Of a stretch of DNA of 64,000 bases, positions 37,276 to 46,198 are shown piece after piece. The position numbers and the translations under genes are program-made. Location: positions 62,001 to 126,000 of the forward strand of contig NZ_BFAY01000007.1 of NCBI RefSeq assembly GCF_003112675.1. Reading direction: 5' to 3'. Within the stretch, counting starts at the first letter, position 1, and each line of letters begins with the position of its first letter. The DNA comes from Leptospira johnsonii (lineage in GTDB: Bacteria; Spirochaetota; Leptospiria; Leptospirales; Leptospiraceae). The notes under the pieces were generated by a model that did not search any database, was not told the origin of the DNA, and worked only from the letters and a program-made list of their open reading frames with translations.

Positions 37276-37760
37276 TTTTTGTTCGGGCAATTCGGATCCA
37301 AACAAGAACCGTAAATATTCAGGCTATGACCTGTGATCTTAAATCCGTTGTTTGCAGCTGCTTGCTCTTGCAATTGCTCGATCCTTTCGTCGATGAATTC
37401 GACGATTTTTCCGCAGTCTCCACAGATGATATGATCGTGATGGGTATGACCAATAATATGTTCGTAGTACTTATAATCCTGGCCGAAGTTATGCTCTTGC
37501 AATAACTTAGCTTCTACCATGATGGAGAGTATCCTGTAAATGGTGGCCTTGGAAATTTTATCCCTCTGGTCTTTGAATTCTTCCAAGAGACTTTCCGCAG
37601 TGAAGTGATTGTGCAGGGAGAAAATACGTTCTGCGACTAACATCCTTTGGTTGGTGATTTTCAGTCCCTTCTTCTGTAAGTAGTCAGAAAAAGTTTTCAT
37701 CTCCATCCGGATGGAATCGTCTACGGTTTTCAAAATTTCAGTTTCTCGGTCTTTATTCAT
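37272..37760 (-). CDS. Fur-family metalloregulator (Fur/PerR/Zur type)
   Basis: 162 residues. A winged helix ([19 protein letters not shown], near 67-85) is followed by the dimerisation domain with metal-binding histidines ([15 protein letters not shown]) and a second Cys pair at the C-terminus ([10 protein letters not shown]), which with CGDC forms the structural zinc site. Whether it senses iron, peroxide or zinc cannot be decided by sequence alone. Its stop overlaps the tgt start. The genus has several Fur paralogues. Confidence 0.9.
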   Translation of the reverse strand: MNKDRETEILKTVDDSIRMEMKTFSDYLQKKGLKITNQRMLVAERIFSLHNHFTAESLLEEFKDQRDKISKATIYRILSIMVEAKLLQEHNFGQDYKYYEHIIGHTHHDHIICGDCGKIVEFIDERIEQLQEQAAANNGFKITGHSLNIYGSCLDPNCPNKK

Positions 37761-37901
37761 TTTTCAGGAGAAGATATGGAACTGATGCAGAATTTTTCCT
37801 TTCGGATCAAGGAATCTGGTACGTTCACATTCTTTTTCCACAATTTAAGATCCGGTTATGAGAATTATCAAGTGGAATTTCATTTTTAGGAAATGAAATA
37901 C

Positions 37902-38462
37902 TTACTCTTCCTCACCTTCTATCTTGCCCGCTATAGAATAGTACCAGGCTCTTTCCATTTCTTCCGCGATACGGACTGCAAGAATTTTGAGTAATCTGGT
38001 CTGGGCCTGACCCTCTGTTTCCATAAAACCAACTTGGTCGGAATAGATGATCCTAGCAGGGATCTCCGTTCTTTCTAAGGGGATTTTTTCACCGCCTGCT
38101 TTTTGGAGCTCTACCTTACAGACGACGAACATCTCTTTACTCAACTGTTGGCCGCCTTGATCTAAAAGAGCTCCTACCTGTTGATAATGACTGATCTCTC
38201 CATAGATACGATATGCGGCTTGGGACTTCTCCCTGGTTTGGATAAACCTTCCCCGATAATTGATCTCTTGTTTGACTAAGTCGGAGAGAGCGGTATGCAT
38301 TGCGATCCCATAGGAATTGTTCCGAAAATTCTGCACATACACGGTACGTTTCGAATCTGGGATAGGGATCCCGTCGATTTTAGGAGGATTGCCAGGCTCC
38401 CGAGTAAGATAGGTACAAGAACTTAGACAAAATACCAGAAAAATCGGAAGGAGTAGCCTCAT
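37902..38462 (-). CDS. Putative LptE-like LPS-assembly lipoprotein
   Basis: 186 residues with a signal sequence ending in LSSC (Cys16). The mature part shows features of LptE: a V-x-V-x-N-F-x-N strand (YVQNFRNNSYG), an alternating helix with TALSDLVKQEIN, and IYGEISHYQQVG, a strand resembling the family's 'L-x-G-x-I-x-x-Y'. LptE plugs the LptD outer-membrane barrel during LPS export, and leptospires make LPS. The family is poorly conserved, so this is a candidate call. It is divergent from the M23 peptidase with only 22 bases between start codons. Confidence 0.5.
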   Translation of the reverse strand: MRLLLPIFLVFCLSSCTYLTREPGNPPKIDGIPIPDSKRTVYVQNFRNNSYGIAMHTALSDLVKQEINYRGRFIQTREKSQAAYRIYGEISHYQQVGALLDQGGQQLSKEMFVVCKVELQKAGGEKIPLERTEIPARIIYSDQVGFMETEGQAQTRLLKILAVRIAEEMERAWYYSIAGKIEGEEE

Positions 38463-38484
38463 AACATCAGGCTTTTCTCCAAGT

Positions 38485-40362
38485 ATGAGGCGGCAAGAAA
38501 ATTTCTCAGATTTCAGGCTTTACAATTTAAAGGAACCGGATCTGAATTCGCAAATGGGAAAAAATTTCCTAAAACTTTTTCCACAAATCCCTCTTCGATT
38601 CGGACTAGTATTTCTTTTGGCATTTCTGCCTGGGGGAGAAAGTAAAGCAGGCGAGACCGGTTCCAAAGTCTCTGCAATTTCTCCCAATCTGAAAACAAAC
38701 CCTGGCGTTCAAAAAAATGTTTGGGATGATCTCACACCTGAAGTTCTAGCAGATTTGGGAAATCTGGGTTTTCCGATGGAAATGGAAACTCCTATCTCGG
38801 GTTCTTATGCAGAATATAGAGTGCATCATCTTCATATGGGCTGCGATTTTAAGACATTTCATACGAATGGGATCTCTGCCATTTCTCCTTTCCAAGGATA
38901 TGTAGAATCGATCGGCCAATCCACAAAGGGATACGGCTCTAATATTATTTTAAAATCTTCCGGCTCCAACTTAAAAGCAAAGTTTGCTCACCTACTCGAT
39001 TTCAAAGGATTCAGAAAGGATTTAGACCTACTAAGAGAAGCATTGGCGCTACTCAGTGGTGGAGAATTTCAGGTAAAACTTTCCCCAGGTTCTTACCTTC
39101 TACCTAAAGGAGAAAATGTAGCAAGGCTCGGAGAATCCGGAACAGGAGTCAGCCATCTTCATTTTGAATTACATTTACCTAATGGAACCTTAAACCCTCT
39201 CCCCTATTTACCTTTGAGAGGAAAAGACAGATATTCTCCCGAACTTTTGTTATTGTACGTGGACTCTGAAGACGGGGTCCAGGCCAGATTAACTTTGGAA
39301 AAAAAGGGAGAAGGTAAATTTGCACTTCCAGGGAACCAAAAACTGAATCTTGCCGGAGGTGTCCGTTTTAGATTGGGAGCCTACGACCTAATGACTTCTC
39401 GGAACAAAAACAATTTATTCTTTGCAGGGATCTATAAGGACGACGCTCCTTTATACGAAAGATCTTTTAGAGGAATGAGTTATGAAGAAGCAAGGATCCA
39501 CCACGATATATTCGACTCGAATCGTTCTTCTTTAAATCCTCCTGTTTACGTTTATAATCTATTCCCTGCAAAAGGGCCAAGCATAGATCTTAGGAATTTC
39601 GAAACAGGTAGCATTGTCAAACTCACTCTCAGAGCATCCGATCATGCCGGAAATCATTCCATTCTTCCCTTAGAAATAGAAGTTGGAACCGTAAATTCCA
39701 AAAAACCATCTATTACAAAAACTGAATTCACTTCCGCAGATGGAATTTTAAAGATCAAAACTCCCCCGAAGACGACTTACGGCCAAGGATCTTTGCTTTT
39801 CAAAAAAATAGAAAAACCAGAAGAAGATCTAAAACTTCCGGAAGGACTCAAATCAAAGGCTGCCATTTACGAATTAGAATCTTCTGATCTTTCTTGGGTG
39901 GGAGAAGCGGAGCTTACGTGGAGAGGTGCTGCCCTTGGTAAAAAAGACGGGATCTATATCTACGATAAAGCTTCTAAAAAATGGTCGGCATTAAAACAAA
40001 AAGGCCAGGTCGGTTTACTCACTAAACTTGGAGCATTGGCGATCCTTACTGACGATGCAAAGCCCGCAGTCAATTATCCATATCTGATCACAAGAAACAG
40101 AAGGATCAAGGGCCAGGAAGAAGAAGGTATCGAAGAAAGATTATATACCGTCTCGGATACAGGCTCCGGTTACGCAGGCGGCGCAGAAGTTTTACTGGAA
40201 GGAGAAGTTTATCCTAGCGAATTCGATGCGGATCGTAAGATGTTGATCGTCAAATTCCCAAAAAGTTTCGCCGCTTGGAAAAAGTATATGCTACTACAAA
40301 TCCGGATCAAAGACAGAGCGGGTAACTCTTCTGATTGGTTTACTGATCTGGTGCGGTTTTAA
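38485..40362 (+). CDS. M23 (LytM-like) metallopeptidase domain protein, secreted
   Basis: 625 residues. A hydrophobic signal sequence lies at about residues 33-50; an alternative ATG at 38554 would put it at the N-terminus and may be the true start. The LytM/M23 domain spans about 105-245, with HHLHMGCDF near 113-121 and SHLHFELHLPNG near 223-234 (zinc ligands expected at the first H...D pair and at HLH). The C-terminal 380 residues are beta-rich, probably Ig-like, with YTVSDTGSGY and KDRAGNSSDW. It probably acts on, or binds, peptidoglycan in the periplasm. It is followed by a FliL-like gene with a clear ribosome-binding site. Confidence 0.82.
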   Translation: MRRQENFSDFRLYNLKEPDLNSQMGKNFLKLFPQIPLRFGLVFLLAFLPGGESKAGETGSKVSAISPNLKTNPGVQKNVWDDLTPEVLADLGNLGFPMEMETPISGSYAEYRVHHLHMGCDFKTFHTNGISAISPFQGYVESIGQSTKGYGSNIILKSSGSNLKAKFAHLLDFKGFRKDLDLLREALALLSGGEFQVKLSPGSYLLPKGENVARLGESGTGVSHLHFELHLPNGTLNPLPYLPLRGKDRYSPELLLLYVDSEDGVQARLTLEKKGEGKFALPGNQKLNLAGGVRFRLGAYDLMTSRNKNNLFFAGIYKDDAPLYERSFRGMSYEEARIHHDIFDSNRSSLNPPVYVYNLFPAKGPSIDLRNFETGSIVKLTLRASDHAGNHSILPLEIEVGTVNSKKPSITKTEFTSADGILKIKTPPKTTYGQGSLLFKKIEKPEEDLKLPEGLKSKAAIYELESSDLSWVGEAELTWRGAALGKKDGIYIYDKASKKWSALKQKGQVGLLTKLGALAILTDDAKPAVNYPYLITRNRRIKGQEEEGIEERLYTVSDTGSGYAGGAEVLLEGEVYPSEFDADRKMLIVKFPKSFAAWKKYMLLQIRIKDRAGNSSDWFTDLVRF

Positions 40363-40378
40363 ACAGAGGAGATTTTTT

Positions 40379-40834
40379 ATGGACCGAAAACTCAAACGAG
40401 TGCTTCTGATCGTAGGTATTGTAATTTTATTCCTAATTGGTGCACGTAATATTCTTTTTTCTGGTGCGTATTTCTTGGCGAGGTTTATCGCTTCTAACCA
40501 ATACAAACAAGATCCAAGTCAGGATTTAAAAGACCAAGTCTATTATAAGTTTAAAGATTCTTTTAGGATCAACTCCAAAGATTCAAAATCAATAAAATTC
40601 AAATTGGCATTTGCATACGGACCGAACCAACCTAAATTAGAAAAAGAGTTAACCGAAAGAACTACTCAGATACGTTCCATAGTGAATCTGATTGTAGCCT
40701 CTAAAATTTCGGAAGAATTTCAAAGTATTCCGTCTCAAATAGATCTAAAAGAAGAAATACAGGCCACAACAAATCATATCCTAAGCGACGGCCAAATTTC
40801 TGCAGTTCTCATCTCCGATATAGAAATTAGATAA
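40379..40834 (+). CDS. FliL-like membrane protein
   Basis: 151 residues with AGAGGAG eight bases before the ATG. One N-terminal membrane segment (8-27) is followed by a periplasmic domain whose second half, ELTERTTQIRSIVNLIVASK through ISAVLISDIEIR, matches the FliL pattern: a helix, then a helix with Lys/Glu, then a final strand. FliL-type proteins support the flagellar stator. It is not beside other basal-body genes here; the upstream gene is an M23 peptidase 16 bases away and flaA genes are 3 kb off on the other strand. A non-flagellar FliL paralogue is possible. Confidence 0.6.
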   Translation: MDRKLKRVLLIVGIVILFLIGARNILFSGAYFLARFIASNQYKQDPSQDLKDQVYYKFKDSFRINSKDSKSIKFKLAFAYGPNQPKLEKELTERTTQIRSIVNLIVASKISEEFQSIPSQIDLKEEIQATTNHILSDGQISAVLISDIEIR

Positions 40835-40845
40835 AACTAAGAAGG

Positions 40846-40884
40846 CATAAAAAAATCCCCGCGATGAAAACACCGCAGGGATTT
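40846..40884 (-). terminator. Intrinsic terminator after greA-like gene
   Basis: On the minus strand AAATCCCTGCG, ten-base loop, CGCGGGGATTT (one mismatch) continues into a run of T. It lies 28 bases after the stop of the long greA gene. It faces the FliL-like gene end and may act in both directions. Confidence 0.85.
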
Positions 40885-40911
40885 CCAGATTAGGGAAATA
40901 TTCCCTTTCTC

Positions 40912-43689
40912 TTAGTCCTGGTTTTGGAGAGAGTATCTGCTGATTTGCAGAACCTTAAACTTAGTTTCCGCTCCGCCAAGATTTAAAGTAGCATTATCTC
41001 CTACCTTTTTACCCAAGAGAGATTTAGCAAGCGGTGACTGGTAAGAAATAATATTTCTCTCAGTATCCGCGTCCCAAGCTCCCAAGATAGAGTAGGTTTG
41101 ATCCTCGCCACTGGACTCGTTTTTAAGTTTTACAGTGGTTCCGATATTGATACGATCCGTTTTTACGTTGGAAAGATCTAGAACGATAGCTGCCTTTAGT
41201 TCGGCTTCCAGTTTTTTGATCTGAGCTTGGAGTTGGACCTGTTTTTCCATGGCGGCTTTGTATTCCGCGTTTTCTCGTAAGTCCCCTCTTTCCTGAGCCT
41301 CTCCGATATCTCTGGAGTTTTCCGGCATCTCTACGTTGACCAAATGATCGAACTCTGCTTTTTTTGCGTTCAAAGCACGGCGAGTAACAAGAACTGCGTT
41401 TTCTGGAATTCTTGCCAGAACGTCCTCTTCTTCTTCGTCGTCGTCATCTTCTTCCCAGATCAGATCCGGTTTCAGAGTTTGGATAAGAGACATCAGTTTG
41501 TCTTTTTCAGTCTCTTCGATATAAGGAACTTCTCTATAAAGAGCGTAAACTTTACGAATATATTCGGAGTCTCCGTTTTGGATTGCCTCGCTGATCACAG
41601 CCGCATCATTTCCGAAAAGGATCTCTTGGCAGGTGTTCTTGAGCTTTGTCCCTTTTTCCTCGATTTTGTTGAGAGGTTTTAATAAACGAAGAACTCTCAG
41701 GATCAAATCCTGTCTAGAAACATTCATCCATTCTTCTTCCCAAGTTTTGAGAAGGATAGATTTTGCCACCCATAGGAATACTTCAGGATTTTCTTTTGCA
41801 CGACTAGATGAAGTTTCGATGAATAAGTTTAGTTCAGCAAACTTTCCGTCAGCTTCCAGAACGGAAACAACGTATTTATTATTCTTAACAGGCACTTCGA
41901 AGAGAAGACCGACCAAGATATTGACCCAATCAGAATGGGATTTCTTAACTAAGTCCACGAAAGACTTTTTGATATCCAAGTTGCTGATCCTAGAAGAATA
42001 TTCCAGAACCTCTTCTCTTTTCAGAGACTTAACGAGTTTGGAAACATCATCCAATTTCTGGTATCTTTGGAAATCGTAAGGACTTCCGTCATCACCTTCC
42101 ATAATAGAAGCGACTTCGTCCAAATACAGATAAGCAACGATCTTACGGAAAGAATCGTGGGTTTGTTCTTCTTCGAAATAATGATGAGCAAAAGTATCGA
42201 TCGCAGATTCTGCCTCTTCTTTGTTTCTGAGGGCCTCGATCGCGATGTCCAAACGTTTGGCAGGATCAGAGTTCGCGTTGAATTTTTCGGTCAATTCTTC
42301 CGCGTAAGTGATCGGTTTCTCTCTATACCAAAGTTCGTCTTTTTTCTTAGGGTTAAAGCCTAGGTTATCTTCTTTTTTGATAACATTCTTAGCTTTGTTC
42401 CACCATTTAGACCAATCAGCAGCAGGGATAAATTTTCCTGCGATCTCCGCTTTCATTTCTGCAACCAACATATGGTTTTCGAAAGAAGTTAATAATTCCT
42501 TAAAGAACCCAGGAACATCGTTCTCGAATAGAGAAACGACGGAAGCCTTGTCCTCGTAATATCTTACCCAGATATGGTCCCCTTTCAGAGGTTTCAAACT
42601 GGTGATCGCCATTTGGATCGAAAGTTTATGGTTCTTTTTATCCTTGAAGTCCACGAAGATAGAATCTCCGTTAGGCGAAATAGAAACGATCTTACCTACT
42701 CCCCAGTTCCTATGAAGAACGTAGTTACCGGTATCGAATACGATGTTTCTTTCGAAGTTGGAAATACAGACCTTAACAGGTTTTCTGTTATTTCCTAACT
42801 CGGACATTTTTAAGAAATCTTCCAACAAGCTGTGGTTGGCATATTTCAGTTTATAAACTCTAATTAGTTCGTTTCTAGCTTTGTTGGAAACAGGTTCATG
42901 ATCTAATATCTTTTTCAGAAGATAGATCACTCTGTCCCAATCTTCGGTGATCTTGAATGGATCGACTAAAGGATAAAGATAACCTGCAAGACGGGTCTTT
43001 TCACGATGACCTAAAAGGATTCGTTCTATCTTTTCTACGAACTGGATATCATCGTGACTGTTGGCGACAAAGATCGGCCAGATCTCTTCGAACTGTACGT
43101 ATTCCTTTGTTTTCGCAAAAGTTTCGATCGCCTGTTTTAGATAAGCGACTGCTTTTTCCTTGTTTTCATCAAGAATTGCTAATGCGTATTTTTTAGCGAT
43201 CTCCGGATTCTTGCGGTCTTGTTTTGCAAGTTTTTCCAGGATAGGCTTCAGCTCTTTGTTCTTTTTTAGTTTTTCAAGAGCTTCTGCTTTGAAACGAAGA
43301 GCGTAACGATCCTCTCCGAACTTTAAAATATTGTCAGTGATATGTTCTATGATGACCCATTTGCTGGCTTGTTTGAAAGAATCCAGTAGAGTCTTGAAGT
43401 AAGAAGCTGCGTCTATACTTCCTTTTTGGAGTCCGAGTAACCCGAGCATGTATCTTGCAGAAATACTTTCAGGATGATCCGCAAGATGTTCTTCCAATTT
43501 TGTTTTGGCTGAATCTATAAGACCGGAAGATTGAAAGGATTCTATAAGATCGTCGTAAATTTTAAATTTAGATGCGGGAATGGAATTTGCGTCCGAGCGT
43601 ACATAAATCTCCTCGTTGAAAAGAGAAGTCAGCTTGTCCAGTTCGCTGGCAGGCTTAGTTTCCGCGGTTGTCGCAGTTTCGTTAGACAT
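40912..43689 (-). CDS. greA: GreA-family transcription elongation factor with long N-terminal extension
   Basis: 925 residues from ATG 43689, with GGAG nine to ten bases upstream; a TTG 33 bases earlier is less likely. The last 160 residues are a complete GreA: coiled-coil tip GDLRENAEYKAA with conserved acidic residues, then the FKBP-like domain (SPLAKSLLGKKVGD). GreA restarts backtracked RNA polymerase by stimulating RNA cleavage. The first 750 residues hold TPR-like helical repeats (about 70-300), a small beta domain near 315-375 with VLHRNWGVGKIVSI resembling the CarD/TRCF polymerase-binding fold, and more helices. Long GreA forms are also known in Borrelia and Chlamydia. The function of the extension is unknown. 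Confidence 0.88.
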   Translation of the reverse strand: MSNETATTAETKPASELDKLTSLFNEEIYVRSDANSIPASKFKIYDDLIESFQSSGLIDSAKTKLEEHLADHPESISARYMLGLLGLQKGSIDAASYFKTLLDSFKQASKWVIIEHITDNILKFGEDRYALRFKAEALEKLKKNKELKPILEKLAKQDRKNPEIAKKYALAILDENKEKAVAYLKQAIETFAKTKEYVQFEEIWPIFVANSHDDIQFVEKIERILLGHREKTRLAGYLYPLVDPFKITEDWDRVIYLLKKILDHEPVSNKARNELIRVYKLKYANHSLLEDFLKMSELGNNRKPVKVCISNFERNIVFDTGNYVLHRNWGVGKIVSISPNGDSIFVDFKDKKNHKLSIQMAITSLKPLKGDHIWVRYYEDKASVVSLFENDVPGFFKELLTSFENHMLVAEMKAEIAGKFIPAADWSKWWNKAKNVIKKEDNLGFNPKKKDELWYREKPITYAEELTEKFNANSDPAKRLDIAIEALRNKEEAESAIDTFAHHYFEEEQTHDSFRKIVAYLYLDEVASIMEGDDGSPYDFQRYQKLDDVSKLVKSLKREEVLEYSSRISNLDIKKSFVDLVKKSHSDWVNILVGLLFEVPVKNNKYVVSVLEADGKFAELNLFIETSSSRAKENPEVFLWVAKSILLKTWEEEWMNVSRQDLILRVLRLLKPLNKIEEKGTKLKNTCQEILFGNDAAVISEAIQNGDSEYIRKVYALYREVPYIEETEKDKLMSLIQTLKPDLIWEEDDDDEEEEDVLARIPENAVLVTRRALNAKKAEFDHLVNVEMPENSRDIGEAQERGDLRENAEYKAAMEKQVQLQAQIKKLEAELKAAIVLDLSNVKTDRINIGTTVKLKNESSGEDQTYSILGAWDADTERNIISYQSPLAKSLLGKKVGDNATLNLGGAETKFKVLQISRYSLQNQD

Positions 43690-43774
43690 AGGAATTACTC
43701 CGCCGACGGGGTCGGCATTCAAAAATAGGTTCGGATGGGCGGTTTTTTTGTCTCTTAAGAGCCCTTTCAGATCA

Positions 43775-43802
43775 ATTATAGCAGCTTAGGCTTATCCGTA
43801 AA
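43775..43802 (-). promoter_or_regulatory. Candidate promoter for the greA-like gene
   Basis: On the minus strand TTTACG (-35), a 16-base spacer and a perfect TATAAT (-10, 43780-43775) would start transcription near 43768, giving a leader of about 80 bases before ATG 43689. Found by eye only. Confidence 0.5.
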
Positions 43803-43871
43803 CCAGAATTTGGGCTTAGGCTTGTACAGGAGGCGTTTCGCTGTTACTTAGGTAAGAATTCGGGTGAAAAA

Positions 43872-43955
43872 GAGCAATTTTCACGCCAAGCCGCTAAGAG
43901 AAGAAGGTAGTTTGTTCTTATAAAAATCTCTTTTTTCTTTAAAGCCTTTGCGTGG
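43872..43955. repeat. Inverted repeat of the CACGC/GCGTG type
   Basis: In the 347-base gap between greA (43689) and flaA1 (44037). Left arm TTTTCACGCCAAGCCGCTAA starts at 43872; right arm AAAGCCTTTGCGTGGGAAAA ends near 43955. Pairing is imperfect. It resembles the CACAGAG family elements at 24789 and 46199 in position and layout, with a different arm sequence. The rest of the gap holds the greA promoter and the flaA terminator; no ORF was seen. Confidence 0.55.
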
Positions 43956-43983
43956 GAAAAATTTAGAGGAAGGACTAAAATAA

Positions 43984-44010
43984 AAAAACGCGGGAAGTTC
44001 CCGCGTTTTT
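43984..44010 (-). terminator. Intrinsic terminator after flaA1
   Basis: A perfect 13-bp inverted repeat (AAAAACGCGGGAA, one base, TTCCCGCGTTTTT) ends in T runs on either strand. It is 27 bases after the flaA1 stop and closes the flaA unit. Confidence 0.92.
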
Positions 44011-44036
44011 GTCAGAATCAGATTGAGAGGAAAGGC

Positions 44037-44978
44037 TTACTTGCCGTTTCCACCACCTTCACATTCTTTCTCTGCTTTCACTTTCAACATCTTATCCAAC
44101 TTACGTTTAGAGCGGCAGTCATCCGCATCGAAGTCGATAGAAGCTCCGTCGAAGTGAACTTCGAATACGTCAGAAAGAACTCTTAGCTCATCGAAGAAGA
44201 GATAAACAGTTTCTCCACTCGTATCGTTACGAGAGCGAATTTTAAATTGTTTGAATACAAGTGTCTTCACCTGAGGGAAAGAGTTTACGTCTTGCGGAAC
44301 TCCCGGAGGAATTTCAAAAGTAAGAGGTCTCCAACCGATAAAGTCCAGATCTCCGAATTGGAAGATATGAGAATCACCTTTCCAATCTTCTAACCAACCT
44401 TCCAAGTTATACTCGTTACCACGACCGCAAACCCAAACGGAAACCGCTTTTACGATCCCAGGGAATTCAACACCATAGATCTTGAATTCTTTTCTTTTGT
44501 TGTTCGCATCCAAGTAGGCCATCTTACGAGTGATCTCGTATTCAGGAGTACGAGGAGGACGGATGCTAACCGAGTTGTCTCCAGGGAAAGTGAAGGCGAA
44601 TTTTATGCCCAAAACTTTTCCGGTTGCTGAGTCTACATTCTTGATGTCTCCAGGCTTTCCGGGAAGAAGTTTAACTTCTCTCAATGCTTGCGCGTTGGAA
44701 GCAGTAGCCTGGTATTGCCCCTGTTGTCCTTGAGGAACTTGGGTATCCTTATCGGTAGTAACTTCCCAACCGTAAGGAGCAGAACCCGGAGGATTGTCCC
44801 AGGATTCTACAGTGATGGAGCGTAACTCCATTCCACTTACGTCGATACCGGTAGGAGATTCGATCCCGCCTTTTTTCTTTTTGATAAATTGCGCGCTCAC
44901 GGTCCCAAGTAGAAGGATGGAAGAAATACCTACTGCTATTGCCGCGGTGATTTTAATTTTTTTGCTGAGGTTTTTCAT
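44037..44978 (-). CDS. flaA1: Periplasmic flagellar sheath protein FlaA1
   Basis: 313 residues. A signal peptide with positive N-terminus (MKNLSKKIK) and cleavage after VSA (near residue 29) sends it to the periplasm. The body has the spirochaetal FlaA pattern: ESWDNP near the N-terminus, [20 protein letters not shown], and [15 protein letters not shown] followed by [10 protein letters not shown]. FlaA proteins form part of the sheath of periplasmic flagella and affect helical shape and motility. It lies 18 bases after flaA2, with AGGA before its ATG, so they form one unit. In L. interrogans the two are likewise tandem. The 1/2 numbering follows size and order. Confidence 0.88.
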   Translation of the reverse strand: MKNLSKKIKITAAIAVGISSILLLGTVSAQFIKKKKGGIESPTGIDVSGMELRSITVESWDNPPGSAPYGWEVTTDKDTQVPQGQQGQYQATASNAQALREVKLLPGKPGDIKNVDSATGKVLGIKFAFTFPGDNSVSIRPPRTPEYEITRKMAYLDANNKRKEFKIYGVEFPGIVKAVSVWVCGRGNEYNLEGWLEDWKGDSHIFQFGDLDFIGWRPLTFEIPPGVPQDVNSFPQVKTLVFKQFKIRSRNDTSGETVYLFFDELRVLSDVFEVHFDGASIDFDADDCRSKRKLDKMLKVKAEKECEGGGNGK

Positions 44979-44996
44979 ACGTGTCCTACCGAAAGA

Positions 44997-45710
44997 TCAC
45001 CAATTGTCCTTAATTTCAGAACCAGGATACTTTGTATCAGATTTATCGGCACGAACTTCCAAATCATCCACATAAAAGTAGAAGCCCCCTCCCACTTCAT
45101 GAACATCCGAGGTCACGAAAATGGAAACGAATCTTAGGTTCTTGTCCAATAATGCAAATCTGGTACTTTGAGGAACGAATCCCGGAACAGTTGCAGTTAA
45201 CTTTCTCCAACCGAAATAATCCAAGCGGCCCATTCTGATATTATGGGTTTTTCCTCTATAGTCTCTCAGTTTAACGAACAGAGTGTGGCGGAATTTTCTT
45301 CCCAGAGCCCAAATAGAGACCTGGCGAGCTTTTCCTTTTACGATATATTCGTGAGGAGGGAAAACTTCTACACGATCGAATCCTCTATCGTTATAATAAG
45401 TTTTGATCCCGAGGATATGGTTCTTTTCCAACTGGTCTCCACCATTATCCGGAACAGTATTCTCATCGAATACGTCTCGGATCAGACCTCTTTGAACCAT
45501 CTTAAGAGTCTTAGTCTCTCCCAGGGGAGTAGTAGACTTAGCTCTCCAGTCTTCGGACTCCTCGAAGTTTTCGAGTATAATTTTCTCGAGGGGATCCGGT
45601 GCTTGGCCACCTTGGCCGCCTTGGTTCCCTCCCGCAGGCTGTTGACCGGAAGTTCCGGTAATCGCCAAGAAAAAGAGAACGCTAGCTAATAAGTACGTCT
45701 TTTTCCCCAT
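44997..45710 (-). CDS. flaA2: Periplasmic flagellar sheath protein FlaA2
   Basis: 237 residues from ATG 45710, with AGGAGATG eight bases upstream; a longer TTG reading would overlap the gene before it. The signal peptide MGKKTYLLASVLFFLAITG is followed by a Gly/Gln-rich linker (GGNQGGQGGQAPD). The FlaA domain shows VEVFPPHEYIVKGKARQVS, WALGRKFRHTLFVKLRD, RLDYFGWRKLTATVP and FYVDDLEVRAD, paralogous with FlaA1 beside it. It lies 34 bases after the PUR-domain gene and 18 bases before flaA1. Confidence 0.88.
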   Translation of the reverse strand: MGKKTYLLASVLFFLAITGTSGQQPAGGNQGGQGGQAPDPLEKIILENFEESEDWRAKSTTPLGETKTLKMVQRGLIRDVFDENTVPDNGGDQLEKNHILGIKTYYNDRGFDRVEVFPPHEYIVKGKARQVSIWALGRKFRHTLFVKLRDYRGKTHNIRMGRLDYFGWRKLTATVPGFVPQSTRFALLDKNLRFVSIFVTSDVHEVGGGFYFYVDDLEVRADKSDTKYPGSEIKDNW

Positions 45711-45744
45711 GAGAACATCTCCTAAAGATTTAGTGCAATCCAAT

Positions 45745-45978
45745 CTAATTCTGAGAGGGAGGGATGTCCGTAACTTCCCCATCCTGTATCAGGTCTTGGA
45801 ATTTACGCAATACCTCGATCATCTTTCCGACACCTTCTGCCGGAATGAATATGGAAGATTTTTTACTATTGGACCATTCGGAAACTTTTAAGTAGTATCC
45901 GTTCTCGTTCCGTTTTAGATCTACCAGAAACTTTTTGTTCTGAGTGGCGACCTTCTCCGTTAGGATTTCGGGGTCCAA
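45745..45978 (-). CDS. PUR-alpha-like nucleic-acid-binding protein
   Basis: 77 residues from TTG 45978, with AAGGAG about ten bases upstream and no in-frame ATG at the N-terminus. One PUR repeat is visible: a basic strand region KKFLVDLKRNENGYYLKVSE, SSIFIPAEGVGKMI and the helix VLRKFQDLIQDG. The family (DUF3276) includes spirochaetal PUR proteins such as Borrelia BpuR, which bind DNA and RNA as dimers. Its stop is 34 bases before flaA2, so it may be transcribed with flaA2-flaA1 from the promoter candidate at 46003-46031. A regulatory role on this operon is possible but only inferred. Confidence 0.72.
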   Translation of the reverse strand: MDPEILTEKVATQNKKFLVDLKRNENGYYLKVSEWSNSKKSSIFIPAEGVGKMIEVLRKFQDLIQDGEVTDIPPSQN

Positions 45979-46002
45979 ATAGATTTCTCCTTCCCGTCTC
46001 TG

Positions 46003-46031
46003 TGTATAAATATCGGTAGCCTAAGTTCCAA
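46003..46031 (-). promoter_or_regulatory. Candidate promoter for the PUR-flaA2-flaA1 unit
   Basis: Minus-strand TTGGAA (46031-46026), 17-base spacer, TATACA (46008-46003), each four of six to consensus. The predicted start lies about 18 bases before the TTG of the PUR gene. Weak evidence. Confidence 0.4.
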
Positions 46032-46198
46032 AATTAGCCAAGTAAAAAGTTTTTTGCGGTTCAGAAGAAAAAATCGAAAGAATTCCCCCCTTAGACCGAA
46101 AAGTGGCCTTAAGCCCCGCCCAATTTATGAGACATAATTCGACACTTGAAAGGTTTCGCATGGAGAAGACAGAGCTTATAAGAGATACTGAGGTTTTG

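Noticed and set aside
41633..42079. 148-codon plus-strand frame opposite greA
   Set aside because: Antisense to the helical extension of greA, with no start signal.
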